From assembly GCA_016303195.1 (NCBI GenBank), contig JAEDMD010000036.1, positions 1-12,756 on the forward strand: DNA of 12,756 bases, in the 5' to 3' direction. Position 1 is the first letter of the stretch. Every line of letters begins with the position of its first letter. The notes below the pieces were generated by a model that worked only from the letters and a program-made list of their open reading frames with translations, was not told the DNA's origin and did not search any database. This document shows, one piece after another, positions 5,570-12,756 of this stretch. The DNA comes from Oscillospiraceae bacterium (lineage in GTDB: Bacteria > Bacillota > Clostridia > Oscillospirales > Ruminococcaceae). Made by a program: the position numbers and the translations under genes.

Positions 5570-8383
5570 TTATTCATTTTTCGAAGTTTCGTCCTGATTT
5601 TCAGTGATTTCCGCATTCTCCTCATCAGAAGTTTCGGATTCGGCATTATCTGCAACTGTGACAGGAGTTTCGGATTTTTTATCCTCCGGAACGTCAGGCT
5701 TGTGCTTTTTTATCAAGATCTCAGGAATTATGAGAGCAAGGAGCGCAAACAGAGATATCAATGCGCCATATCTGAAGCCGGGAACATGATATTTCATGAC
5801 AAGATGGTGCTTGCCCTCGGAAATGCGGAAGCATGGGAAAACGTCAACAGCGGTATTGGTCGGAAGTTTCCTGCCGTCGCAGTAAACTTCCCATCCGCCG
5901 TCCTGAACGGCAGTCATGAGCATGAGCTTGCTTTCTGAAAGCTCAACAGCGCCTTCAATAACAGTTCCGCTTGCCTTTGTAATGTCGATACCATCAGCGG
6001 CAAGCTGTCTGTATGCCTTATCCCATATACCTTCGTCCATGTAATACATGGTCAGACCGTGGCAGCCGAGATTAATGTCAGCGACTTCAAAATCAGCGGT
6101 TATAACAGCACCTTCATCGAAGTATCCGCAGTAATTGAAAGCGCCAAGATAGGAATTTACAGTTTTGTCAAGGTTAGGGCCGAGGAGGTGAATACTTCCT
6201 GCACGGAAATTATGGCTGAAGAAGTAGAATCCTGTTCTTGGAGCGGTGTAAGTGTACTTGATGGAAACATCCTGCTGGTCATTTTCACGATAGAAGAACT
6301 GCTGATCGAGATTGTCATTGTAGTCAAGAGAGCAGTTTACAGGTTCAACGCTGTCAGGCTCAAATTCGATGTATGGCTTGCACTCTGCTCCGAGCATTGC
6401 GGAAAGCAGAGACATATGGTTATCAAGGCCACGTATCTGATTATCAGTCTTGAACTGAAGTATATCATCGGAAACTGAGTAAACGATAGGGAGAGCGGTG
6501 GTGTTTTCTTTTATCGGGACGGTGAAGAAATCGTTATCGCCTTCCATGTGAGCAACTGTACCGGGCACAACGGATGCGAGGTTATTTGAGTAGTCGATGA
6601 AATATTTTATACCGAACAGGCTGTTCTGGACAGGACTGCTGATATTATAGACGGAACTTACCTTGTCGGCGTAAACTCTGTTTCCGAGGAATTTCAGCAG
6701 GGTGAAGGCATTTCCGTTCATTGTGGATGAATAGTAGCTCATGCCCTTGCAGTTGTCCATCATTGTAGGGTTGAAAGTGAAACCGATGTTATCCTCAACA
6801 CGGTAGAAATCGTCGCTTCCGCTCTTGATGCGTTCGCCGTTTGCAACATGACGAACTATTTGAGCAGTATATGTTGTCTCATCTGATACCTGAAATCCCT
6901 TATTGCCTTCATAATCGCAGACAGTAACGAGATTCTTGCCCATATCGAACACCATCAGGCAGGCGATAACAGCAGAAGCGGCATGGCTGATAATGGTGCA
7001 GAACTTTTTCTTTTCGTCATTCTTTCTCATGATAAAGCGGATAAGGCTTGAAAGAATAACGGCAGCCGCCGCAATAATGATAATGGCGATGGCATATTTC
7101 GGGATGTCACGGCTTTCCGTTTCACCAAGACCTTTCTGAGTGAAGCAGAGCAGTCCGAGACCGATAGCTGAACCGATTACCGAGCGGATGAGTGTCAGGC
7201 CTTCAAAACGTGCAAGTCCTGTTGAGCCAAGCAGAATGAGGTAAAGCGAGAGGAGGAATGACCATCTTCCGGGGAGCTGATTCGGGAAATGGAAACCGTG
7301 CCAGATGTAGTTGAGAATGTTGCAGTTAAGGGATGCGATGAGGAAAACGAGGAATACCGCACTTGTGAAGCGCTCAGCTTTGCGGAATGACTTGTTGGTG
7401 AAGTACAGCGGAACAGAGAGAAAAACCATGATACCGCAGAAAATGTTAGCGCCCTTGTATTCCTGAAAGAAATTCGTATAAGGCAGGCAATTCTGGAGAA
7501 CAGCAGTAAAGTTTCCGTACCATTCCAGCTTTTCCGGAGATGGAGCTTCAACTGCGAGAGTCTGGGAAATACCCATAGCAACAGGGATTATGATGAAAGC
7601 TGAAAGAGAGCCGCCGATCAGTGAATAAAGCGCAAATCTTACAGCAGAGAAGAACATATCCTTAACGCCGCTGATATGGTGCTTGCCTGTTTCGGCATCT
7701 TTTTCGAGGTGCATTTGCAGGAAAATGCGTGTGAGGAAATAGAGAGCGCTGAAAATGCACATTGAGAAGCCGATATAGAAACTGGTGAAAATGGAAAGCG
7801 CAAGGAAAACAACGTACAGCAGCGGCTTTTTCTTTTCGATAAGAAGGTCGATACCTACAACGATAAGCGGAGCGTACATCATAAGGTCAGTCCACATGAA
7901 CTGCGAAATATAGGCGATCATGTAGGAACAGAGTGAATATCCGACAGCGCCGCCGATAAGAACAGGGGAGTGGGATCTTGATTTGAACCGCAGCATTCCG
8001 AGACAGGTCATGGAACTGATGGCGATTTTCACAAGACAGAATATATCCAGCATTTTGACAAGCTGGGCATAGGGGAATAATCTAAGCAATATGACGAAGA
8101 TACTGTTGCAGTAGTAGGCGCTTTGTGTCCAGTTATTGAAGCCTAAAGCACCGTTCCACGAATGGAACAGATCGGAAATACTGTCAACGCTTTTGTTATT
8201 GACATACATTGAGAAATACTGTCCCCACAGATCCATACAAAGTACGGATTTTTCACCGAACGGAGCGATCTGCCGATGCTTGAACACTATGATGCCGATA
8301 GCTGTTGATAGTATCGCTGCGATAAGATATGGTATCAGACACAGCAATTTTTTGAGAAGGTTGTTTTCTGTTTTTTTATTCAT
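5570..8383 (-). CDS. yfhO: YfhO family membrane protein (putative GT-C type glycosyltransferase)
   Basis: A 937-residue polytopic membrane protein. YfhO proteins are GT-C fold enzymes that use lipid-linked sugars at the outer face of the membrane; in Bacillus subtilis YfhO is needed for glycosylation of lipoteichoic acid. The N-terminal half holds about a dozen membrane segments, beginning at residues 13-34. The first outer loop carries DLWGQYFSMY (51-60), with Asp51 as the candidate catalytic acid, and HFPNQLPGRWSF (365-376) matches the family's conserved outer-loop region. A large extracytoplasmic domain (about 480-870) is followed by a last membrane segment (about 873-891) and an acidic tail of about 42 residues that looks disordered. 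The ATG at 8383 has AAGGAG (8394-8399) 10 bases upstream. It is a single-gene unit with its own promoter and terminator. The acceptor here is unknown; no teichoic acid gene is in view. Confidence 0.85.
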   Translation of the reverse strand: MNKKTENNLLKKLLCLIPYLIAAILSTAIGIIVFKHRQIAPFGEKSVLCMDLWGQYFSMYVNNKSVDSISDLFHSWNGALGFNNWTQSAYYCNSIFVILLRLFPYAQLVKMLDIFCLVKIAISSMTCLGMLRFKSRSHSPVLIGGAVGYSLCSYMIAYISQFMWTDLMMYAPLIVVGIDLLIEKKKPLLYVVFLALSIFTSFYIGFSMCIFSALYFLTRIFLQMHLEKDAETGKHHISGVKDMFFSAVRFALYSLIGGSLSAFIIIPVAMGISQTLAVEAPSPEKLEWYGNFTAVLQNCLPYTNFFQEYKGANIFCGIMVFLSVPLYFTNKSFRKAERFTSAVFLVFLIASLNCNILNYIWHGFHFPNQLPGRWSFLLSLYLILLGSTGLARFEGLTLIRSVIGSAIGLGLLCFTQKGLGETESRDIPKYAIAIIIIAAAAVILSSLIRFIMRKNDEKKKFCTIISHAASAVIACLMVFDMGKNLVTVCDYEGNKGFQVSDETTYTAQIVRHVANGERIKSGSDDFYRVEDNIGFTFNPTMMDNCKGMSYYSSTMNGNAFTLLKFLGNRVYADKVSSVYNISSPVQNSLFGIKYFIDYSNNLASVVPGTVAHMEGDNDFFTVPIKENTTALPIVYSVSDDILQFKTDNQIRGLDNHMSLLSAMLGAECKPYIEFEPDSVEPVNCSLDYNDNLDQQFFYRENDQQDVSIKYTYTAPRTGFYFFSHNFRAGSIHLLGPNLDKTVNSYLGAFNYCGYFDEGAVITADFEVADINLGCHGLTMYYMDEGIWDKAYRQLAADGIDITKASGTVIEGAVELSESKLMLMTAVQDGGWEVYCDGRKLPTNTAVDVFPCFRISEGKHHLVMKYHVPGFRYGALISLFALLALIIPEILIKKHKPDVPEDKKSETPVTVADNAESETSDEENAEITENQDETSKNE

Positions 8384-8519
8384 AAATTCAAAACTCCTTG
8401 CCAGAGCAATCGCTCTTTATTAAACTCTCTATAATATTAGACGCATTTCCCGAAGAAAACTCTCACCTGTTATGAAATTTTTCAGAAAAACTGTCTGTAT
8501 AAAAAATCACACATCTTAT

Positions 8520-8550
8520 ATTATAAACGATTACCCAATGGTGTAGTCAA
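8520..8550 (-). promoter_or_regulatory. Candidate promoter of yfhO
   Basis: On the minus strand, TTGACT (8545-8550) is followed by TATAAT (8520-8525) with a 19-base spacer; TTTATA at a 17-base spacing overlaps it. Transcription would start near 8513, with a leader of about 130 bases. A weaker alternative -10 (TATTAT, 8431-8436) lies nearer the gene but lacks a good -35. Confidence 0.5.
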
Positions 8551-8618
8551 TAGGAAAAAGCAAAATCAGCGAATTGCATAAATCAGAACGTAAACAGAAA
8601 AGAAGTTTGAACGATATG

Positions 8619-8636
8619 CTGTAAATGTTTTTACAG
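8619..8636. promoter_or_regulatory. Dyad CTGTAAA-N4-TTTACAG, possible operator
   Basis: A perfect 7-bp inverted repeat with a 4-base centre lies between the two divergent promoters, ending 36 bases before the -35 box of the ABC operon. Its size and symmetry fit a dimeric regulator site. It is not followed by a T-tract and lies outside both predicted transcripts, so it is unlikely to be a terminator. No regulator gene is adjacent. Confidence 0.45.
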
Positions 8637-8672
8637 TTAGGATAAATGCGGAATATAATGATATTTCGGGTA

Positions 8673-8701
8673 TTGACGGAGTTTTTTTTATATGCTATAA
8701 T
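8673..8701 (+). promoter_or_regulatory. Sigma-A promoter of the ABC exporter operon
   Basis: TTGACG (8673-8678), a 17-base spacer containing an eight-T run, and TATAAT (8696-8701) form a near-consensus promoter. Transcription should start near 8708, giving a leader of about 63 bases. Confidence 0.85.
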
Positions 8702-8729
8702 AGAAACGTACTTTATAATAATAAATAAA

Positions 8730-8750
8730 GGCGGACTGCGAAAGTCCGCC
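8730..8750 (+). promoter_or_regulatory. GC-rich hairpin in the leader of the ABC exporter mRNA
   Basis: GGCGGACT and AGTCCGCC (8730-8737 and 8743-8750) form a perfect 8-bp stem with a 5-base GCGAA loop. No T-tract follows, so it is not a normal terminator. It ends 10 bases before the ribosome binding site GAGGAG (8761-8766) and does not include it. Roles could include mRNA stability or part of a conditional structure; this is not resolved by the sequence. Confidence 0.6.
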
Positions 8751-8770
8751 ATAATCATGTGAGGAGAAAA

Positions 8771-10504
8771 ATGAAAAGACTGCTAAGATATCTGAAAAAC
8801 TACAAAAAAGAGCTTGTTTTCGGGCCTTTTTTCAAACTTCTCGAAGCTATATTCGAGCTGATCGTGCCGATGGTAATGGCGAGAATAATTGACAACGGTA
8901 TCGGAAGAAATGACAGTTCATACATTTACAGAATGAGCGGACTTATCGTCATACTTGGAGTATGCGGGCTCGGATTTGCTCTGACCTGCCAATTTTTAGC
9001 GGCAAAATGCGCCTACGGATTCGGAACCGAACTCCGCCGTGCGCTTTACAAGCATATCAATTCGCTTTCATACAGCAGTATTGACAAAATAGGCGCATCA
9101 TCACTGGTCAACCGACTGACGAACGATACAAATACCGTCCAGAACGGAGTGAATATGTTCATCCGACTTGCGGTAAGAGCGCCGTTTCTGGTCATAGGAG
9201 CGGCAGTCATGGCTGTCACCATCGATCTGAAACTGTCGCTGGTATTTTTTGTAGTAGCTCCACTGATATCCCTTGTGATATTCTTCATCATGCGTAAGAC
9301 CATCCCAATGTACAAAAAAACTCAGAAATGCCTTGACAGAGCGTCAATGCTTACCCGTGAGAATCTTGAGGGAACTCGTGTTATCAGGGCATTTTCCCGT
9401 CAGCAGGAGGAGATAGACGAATTCCGTGAAGCTGTTGACGATATTTCAAATGAATCCATTGCCGTAGGTAAAATTTCCGCTATCCTCAATCCCATGGCAT
9501 TCATGGTCATGAATCTGGGAATAGTAGCGGTCATTCATTTCGGCGGATTCCGCATAGATTCGGGCGATCTGACACAGGGCGAGCTGACGGCATTCACAAA
9601 TTATATGACGCAGATACTTCTTGCATTGGTGGTGCTTGCAAACCTTATCGTCACATTCACAAAGGCATTTGCTTCCGCAAACCGTGTAAGTGAGGTTTTT
9701 GCACTTGAACCCGAAAAATACGGCAAGACAACCGATATCCCCCATAACAGCGAGGATATCCTCGAATTCAGAAACGTGTCCTTTGCCTATCCCACAGCAG
9801 GCGACAGCTCGGTGAAGAATATCAGTTTCAAGCTGAAACGTGGCGAAATGCTGGGAATTATCGGTGGTACGGGATGCGGAAAATCCACACTTGCTCAGCT
9901 TATCCCGTGTTTTTACAGAGCGACCGAGGGAGAGGTGCTTGTGGCTGAGAAAAATGTCATTGACTATGACCTTGACCGACTGAGAGAATGTATCGGCAAT
10001 GTACCGCAGAAGGCAGTCCTGTTTTCGGGAACTATACGTGAAAATATGAAATGGCGCTCACCCGATGCGACAGATGATGAAATAATCTCAGCACTTAAAA
10101 CAGCGCAGGCGTGGGAATTTGTCAGCCGTATGCCCGATAAGCTGGATTCACATATCTCACAAGGCGGAAAGAATCTGTCAGGCGGACAGAAACAGCGTAT
10201 CGCCATAGCGAGGGCGCTTGTCGGAAATCCCGATATACTCATACTTGACGATTCCACCAGCGCACTTGACTACGCAACAGACCTTGCGCTGAGAAAGGCG
10301 CTGAAAGAGAAAATGTCAGGCACATCGGTCATAATGATATCCCAGAGAACGACTTCGCTGAAAGATGCAGACAAGATAATCGTAATGGATGACGGGGAGG
10401 CGGTCGGCATCGGCAAACATGACGAACTTCTTGAAAGCTGTGAGGTTTACAGCGAGATATACCGCTCGCAGATGAACGAAAAGGAGGGCGGAAGCAATGT
10501 TTAA
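8771..10504 (+). CDS. ABC exporter half-transporter, subunit 1 (degenerate Walker B and H-loop)
   Basis: A 577-residue fused permease/ATPase of the heterodimeric multidrug-exporter type (BmrC/BmrD, LmrC/LmrD, TM287/288 kind). Six membrane helices fill about residues 15-310. The nucleotide-binding domain has Walker A GGTGCGKST (365-373), Q-loop Gln413 in VPQKAVLF, a canonical signature LSGGQ (469-473), Walker B ILILDD (489-494), and SQRTTS at the switch region. The catalytic Glu after Walker B is Asp494 and the switch His is Gln525, so this subunit's own ATP site is degenerate while its LSGGQ serves the partner's site. The ATG at 8771 is preferred: GAGGAG (8761-8766) is 4 bases upstream and the MKRLLRYLKNYKKE start is typical, whereas a GTG at 8759 overlaps that site. 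The gene overlaps the next by 8 bases. The exported substrate cannot be read from sequence; drug, peptide or lipid are all possible. Confidence 0.92.
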   Translation: MKRLLRYLKNYKKELVFGPFFKLLEAIFELIVPMVMARIIDNGIGRNDSSYIYRMSGLIVILGVCGLGFALTCQFLAAKCAYGFGTELRRALYKHINSLSYSSIDKIGASSLVNRLTNDTNTVQNGVNMFIRLAVRAPFLVIGAAVMAVTIDLKLSLVFFVVAPLISLVIFFIMRKTIPMYKKTQKCLDRASMLTRENLEGTRVIRAFSRQQEEIDEFREAVDDISNESIAVGKISAILNPMAFMVMNLGIVAVIHFGGFRIDSGDLTQGELTAFTNYMTQILLALVVLANLIVTFTKAFASANRVSEVFALEPEKYGKTTDIPHNSEDILEFRNVSFAYPTAGDSSVKNISFKLKRGEMLGIIGGTGCGKSTLAQLIPCFYRATEGEVLVAEKNVIDYDLDRLRECIGNVPQKAVLFSGTIRENMKWRSPDATDDEIISALKTAQAWEFVSRMPDKLDSHISQGGKNLSGGQKQRIAIARALVGNPDILILDDSTSALDYATDLALRKALKEKMSGTSVIMISQRTTSLKDADKIIVMDDGEAVGIGKHDELLESCEVYSEIYRSQMNEKEGGSNV

Positions 10505-12236
10505 GACCTTGAAAAGAGTTTTCTCCTATGCCCGTCCATATATTGCATATTTCGTGCTTACAGTGCTTTTTGCAGCGCTGGGAGTGTCACTGTCGCTGGC
10601 AGTCCCCGTATTTATCGGAAATGCCGTTGACTGCTGTATCGGCAGGGAAAATGTGGATTTCGGCAGGCTGAAAGTTATAGTGACCGAGCTTGCGGTGATC
10701 GTAATTGCGAGCGGACTGTTCCAGTGGCTTATGAGTTTATGTACCAATAAACTGGCATTTCTCACAGTCCGTGACCTGAGAGCGGATGTCTTTGGAAAGC
10801 TGGAACGAGTTCCGCTGAAATACATCGACGGTCACACAAAAGGTGAACTTACAAGCCGTGTAATAAACGATATCGAGATAATCTCGGACGGACTTTTACA
10901 GGGCTTCACGCAGTTTTTCAGCGGTATTATCACAGTTATCGGCACTCTGATATTTATGATGACGATAAATGTGAAAATAGCCATCGTAGTGGTCATCCTC
11001 ACTCCGCTGTCATTTATTGCCGCCTCCAAAATAACCAAAGCGACACATGATTCTTATATGCAGCAGTCAAAGCTGAGAGGTGACATGGTCGGACTTGCAG
11101 AAGAAATGGCAGGCAACCAGAAGATAGTGAAATCCTTTGTTTATGGCGAACGTGCAGAGGAACGATTTGAGCAGATCAACACTGCTTACGGAAAAATCGG
11201 TACAAAAGCGACATTTTTCAGTTCCATGACAAACCCGACAACACGTTTCGTAAACGGACTTATCTATGCGGCAGTGGGTCTTTTAGGCGCTCTCGGCGCT
11301 ATGGGGCATTCTGCATTTGTCGGAGTAATGTCAGTTGGTAAGCTGTCAAGTTTCCTCGCATATTCCAATCAGTACACCAAGCCGTTCAATGAAATATCGG
11401 GAGTTTTTGCGGAACTCCAGAATGCAGTTGCATCTGCACAGAGAGTGTTTGAGGTGCTTGATGAGGAGGAGGTAAGCGATGATTCAGACCTTACAAAGCT
11501 GACTGACTGCACAGGCGATCTTCGATTCTCCGATGTTTTCTTCTCGTATGACCCGAAAACTCAGCTCATACAGAATTTCAGCCTTGATGTTAGATCAGGA
11601 CAGAGAGTTGCGATAGTCGGCCCGACAGGATGCGGAAAATCTACAATAATCAATCTTCTGCTCCGATTCTACGACATAGACAGCGGAAAGATCGAGGTTT
11701 CGGGACATGACATAAATACTGTCACAAGAGACAGCCTGAGAAGCAGTTTCGGCATGGTATTACAGGAAACATGGGTATTTACGGGAACTGTTGCGGAAAA
11801 TATCGCATACGGAGTGCCCGATGCGACCCGTGAGCAGGTCGTAGAAGCGGCAAAGTCTGTGTATGCTCACGGCTTCATCAAGCGTCTGCCTAACGGCTAT
11901 GATACAGTGATAAGCGAAAACAGCGGACTTTCACAGGGACAGAAACAGCTTATATGTATAGCGAGAATTATGCTCATGGATCCGCCGATGCTCATTCTTG
12001 ACGAGGCTACAAGCTCCATCGATCTGCGAACCGAGCAAAGAATACAGAAAGCCTTTGTCAAGCTGATGGAGGGACGAACCAGTTTTGTTATAGCTCACCG
12101 CCTTTCAACTATCAAGAAAGCGGATACTATCCTTGTGATGAAGCGTGGCAATATAATCGAACAAGGTGATCACAACCAGCTCATGGCAAACGGTGGCTTC
12201 TATTCAGAACTCTATAACAGCCAGTTTGCGTCATAG
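10497..12236 (+). CDS. ABC exporter half-transporter, subunit 2 (catalytically canonical ATP site, degenerate signature)
   Basis: A 579-residue fused permease/ATPase, partner of the preceding subunit. Six membrane helices lie in about residues 15-315. The ATPase domain has Walker A GPTGCGKST (375-383), Q-loop Gln423 in VLQETWVF, signature LSQGQ (478-482; canonical is LSGGQ), Walker B MLILDE with catalytic Glu503, and switch His534 in IAHRLST. It therefore carries the working Walker B and His, paired with subunit 1's canonical LSGGQ, while its altered signature faces subunit 1's degenerate Walker residues. This is the expected complementary pattern of an asymmetric heterodimer. The ATG at 10497 has AAGGAGG (10481-10487) 9 bases upstream and overlaps the end of subunit 1 (ATGTTTAA), suggesting coupled translation and a 1:1 ratio. 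The stop codon is followed by a terminator 4 bases later. Confidence 0.93.
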   Translation: MFKTLKRVFSYARPYIAYFVLTVLFAALGVSLSLAVPVFIGNAVDCCIGRENVDFGRLKVIVTELAVIVIASGLFQWLMSLCTNKLAFLTVRDLRADVFGKLERVPLKYIDGHTKGELTSRVINDIEIISDGLLQGFTQFFSGIITVIGTLIFMMTINVKIAIVVVILTPLSFIAASKITKATHDSYMQQSKLRGDMVGLAEEMAGNQKIVKSFVYGERAEERFEQINTAYGKIGTKATFFSSMTNPTTRFVNGLIYAAVGLLGALGAMGHSAFVGVMSVGKLSSFLAYSNQYTKPFNEISGVFAELQNAVASAQRVFEVLDEEEVSDDSDLTKLTDCTGDLRFSDVFFSYDPKTQLIQNFSLDVRSGQRVAIVGPTGCGKSTIINLLLRFYDIDSGKIEVSGHDINTVTRDSLRSSFGMVLQETWVFTGTVAENIAYGVPDATREQVVEAAKSVYAHGFIKRLPNGYDTVISENSGLSQGQKQLICIARIMLMDPPMLILDEATSSIDLRTEQRIQKAFVKLMEGRTSFVIAHRLSTIKKADTILVMKRGNIIEQGDHNQLMANGGFYSELYNSQFAS

Positions 12237-12240
12237 AAAA

Positions 12241-12286
12241 AATGCCCCGAAGCATTTCAAAGCGCTTCGGGGCATTGTATTATTTT
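12241..12286. terminator. Bidirectional Rho-independent terminator after the ABC exporter operon
   Basis: AATGCCCCGAAGC and GCTTCGGGGCATT (12241-12253 and 12264-12276) form a 13-bp stem with a 10-base loop. On the plus strand it is followed by GTATTATTTT. On the minus strand the stem's own T residues continue into four more (12237-12240), so it can also stop transcripts coming leftward from the small gene at 12403-12606. Confidence 0.9.
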
Positions 12287-12300
12287 CCATGTTCAGTTAA

Positions 12301-12385
12301 GAAACTGTCCACATAGGGATTCATGCACGTCTTTTCGTCAAATTTTGCCTGATAATCCGTACATTCACCCTATGTGGACAGGTTC
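12301..12385. mobile_element. Palindrome-ended miniature element E2 (short derivative of E1)
   Basis: A perfect 14-bp inverted repeat, CTGTCCACATAGGG (12305-12318) and its complement (12368-12381), bounds the element. With one mismatch the repeat extends to 18 bp (12301-12385). Over the core 12304-12382 (79 bases) it aligns end to end with E1 at 5298-5452, in the opposite orientation, lacking 76 internal bases between two AAAT repeats. It has no coding capacity. It lies between the ABC operon terminator and the 3' end of the 67-codon gene. No target-site duplication is evident. Confidence 0.75.
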
Positions 12386-12402
12386 TAAATCAAAATTGTC
12401 TG

Positions 12403-12606
12403 TTAATGAGTCCACATTATTGCTGTTGCAGTAAGTATTTTGCGTACATCATCAACACTACAATTCTCCTTTTGGGCGATCTCATCATAAGAATAGTGTT
12501 CCCACGATTCTCTGTTCTTATAGATATTCATTCTATAATTGACTATTTTCTTAATAAATTCGTCAGAATATTCTGTTAATCCAAAATGTTCTCCTAAAGT
12601 AGTCAT
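12403..12606 (-). CDS. Small protein of unknown function, 67 residues, weak helix-turn-helix resemblance
   Basis: I do not recognise this protein. It is short, charged and predicted soluble, with no signal peptide or membrane segment. Residues 39-58 (SYDEIAQKENCSVDDVRKIL) resemble the EIA...SV..V..I pattern of helix-turn-helix proteins such as sigma-factor region 4, but this is weak evidence. It is very likely real: the ATG at 12606 has AAAGGAG (12616-12622) 9 bases upstream and a perfect-consensus promoter sits at 12648-12676. Its codons (TTA, ACT, TCT, AGA, ATA) are clearly more AT-rich than those of the surrounding genes, hinting at separate origin. It is convergent to the ABC exporter operon; transcription probably ends at the bidirectional terminator at 12241-12286 after crossing E2. 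Antisense, regulator or toxin-antitoxin roles cannot be told apart. Confidence 0.65.
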   Translation of the reverse strand: MTTLGEHFGLTEYSDEFIKKIVNYRMNIYKNRESWEHYSYDEIAQKENCSVDDVRKILTATAIMWTH

Positions 12607-12647
12607 GATGTATAACTCCTTTTACATTCAAATTAATATTAGCACCA

Positions 12648-12676
12648 ATTATAGCATAACATCGCTGCTTTGTCAA
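12648..12676 (-). promoter_or_regulatory. Perfect-consensus promoter for the 67-codon gene
   Basis: On the minus strand, TTGACA (12671-12676), a 17-base spacer (12654-12670) and TATAAT (12648-12653) match the sigma-A consensus exactly. The start would fall near 12641, about 35 bases before the ATG. Confidence 0.85.
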
Positions 12677-12726
12677 CAGAAATACCATATACTCCCACGG
12701 CGACAGCATTTACTTTTAAAAAATAT

Positions 12727-12745
12727 AAAAAAGCGCCGCAGGCGC
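12727..12745 (-). terminator. Probable terminator of a minus-strand gene lying beyond the right edge
   Basis: On the minus strand, GCGCC-TGC-GGCGC (12733-12745) is followed by six T residues (12727-12732) and further AT-rich sequence. The stem is short (5 bp) but all G/C. The gene it serves would lie past base 12756. Confidence 0.5.
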
Positions 12746-12756
12746 ACGTTCTGGGG

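Larger units (their letters stand above)
8384..8770. other. Divergent intergenic region between yfhO and the ABC exporter operon
   Basis: This 387-base non-coding stretch holds two outward-facing promoters, a 7+7 dyad at 8619-8636, and the leaders of both units. In the yfhO leader, AGAGC and GCTCT (8403-8407 and 8412-8416) form a small hairpin 12-20 bases upstream of the start codon, close to the ribosome binding site. A 75-codon open frame on the minus strand (8531-8758) crosses the plus-strand promoter and hairpin and has no ribosome binding site; I do not regard it as a gene. Confidence 0.7.

Noticed and set aside
6059..6478. 139-codon plus-strand open frame inside yfhO
   Set aside because: It is fully antisense to a well-supported gene, has no recognisable domain and no promoter or ribosome binding site.
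8526..8534. Shared 9-mer AACGATTAC near the -10 boxes of yfhO and the S41-protein gene (3394-3402)
   Set aside because: It lies on opposite sides of the two -10 boxes and no longer match surrounds it; chance is the simplest explanation.
8619..8636. CTGTAAA dyad as a terminator
   Set aside because: No T-tract follows on either strand and no gene end is nearby; it lies upstream of both predicted transcription starts.
8531..8758. 75-codon minus-strand open frame in the divergent intergenic region
   Set aside because: It covers the exporter promoter and hairpin in antisense, has no ribosome binding site, and its composition reflects AT-rich non-coding DNA.
12301..12385. E2 as a simple transcription terminator
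   Set aside because: The stem arms are about 50 bases apart, there is no T-run on either strand, and the related E1 lies in a gene leader rather than at a gene end.

Overview
The window looks like chromosomal DNA of a Gram-positive, low-to-medium GC Firmicute, most likely a Ruminococcus-type member of the Oscillospiraceae. The reasons are a cell-wall-anchored protein with a long Thr/Ser-rich linker and an LPQTG sorting signal, near-consensus sigma-A promoters (TTGACA-17-TATAAT type), strong AGGAG ribosome binding sites, and an ABC exporter pair and YfhO protein of Clostridia type. The genus is an inference; no rRNA or other diagnostic marker is present.

Layout. (1) 1-330, minus strand: the N-terminal part of sfsA, cut by the window edge, with its own promoter. 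(2) 426-3306, minus strand: a two-gene unit made of a secreted S41-peptidase-like protein with an LPQTG anchor, followed with an 8-base overlap by a small sortase. It is read from a perfect-consensus promoter, and short direct repeats (core TGTACTT) lie just downstream of and about 150 bp upstream of that promoter. (3) 3566-5278, minus strand: a MutS-family ATPase with a non-standard Walker B box. Its 5' leader contains a 155-bp palindrome-ended element (E1). (4) 5570-8383, minus strand: a large YfhO-family membrane protein, probably a GT-C type glycosyltransferase. (5) 8384-8770: a divergent promoter region. (6) 8771-12236, plus strand: two overlapping genes for a heterodimeric ABC exporter with one degenerate and one canonical ATP site, closed by a strong terminator. 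(7) 12301-12756: a second, 79-bp copy of the palindrome-ended element (E2), a 67-codon gene of unknown function with a consensus promoter, and a terminator entering from beyond the right edge.

How the genes work together. The S41-like protein and the sortase form the clearest functional pair: the sortase is probably dedicated to anchoring its neighbour. The two ABC half-transporters form one exporter, since each supplies the motif the other lacks. YfhO, the sortase and the anchored protein all act at the cell envelope, but nothing in the sequence ties YfhO to the other two. The MutS-like gene and sfsA are separate transcription units. The most unusual items are the two related palindrome-ended elements, one of which is embedded in a gene leader, and the spaced TGTACTT repeats around the S41-protein promoter. 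I see no CRISPR array, tRNA, rRNA, transposase or phage gene.
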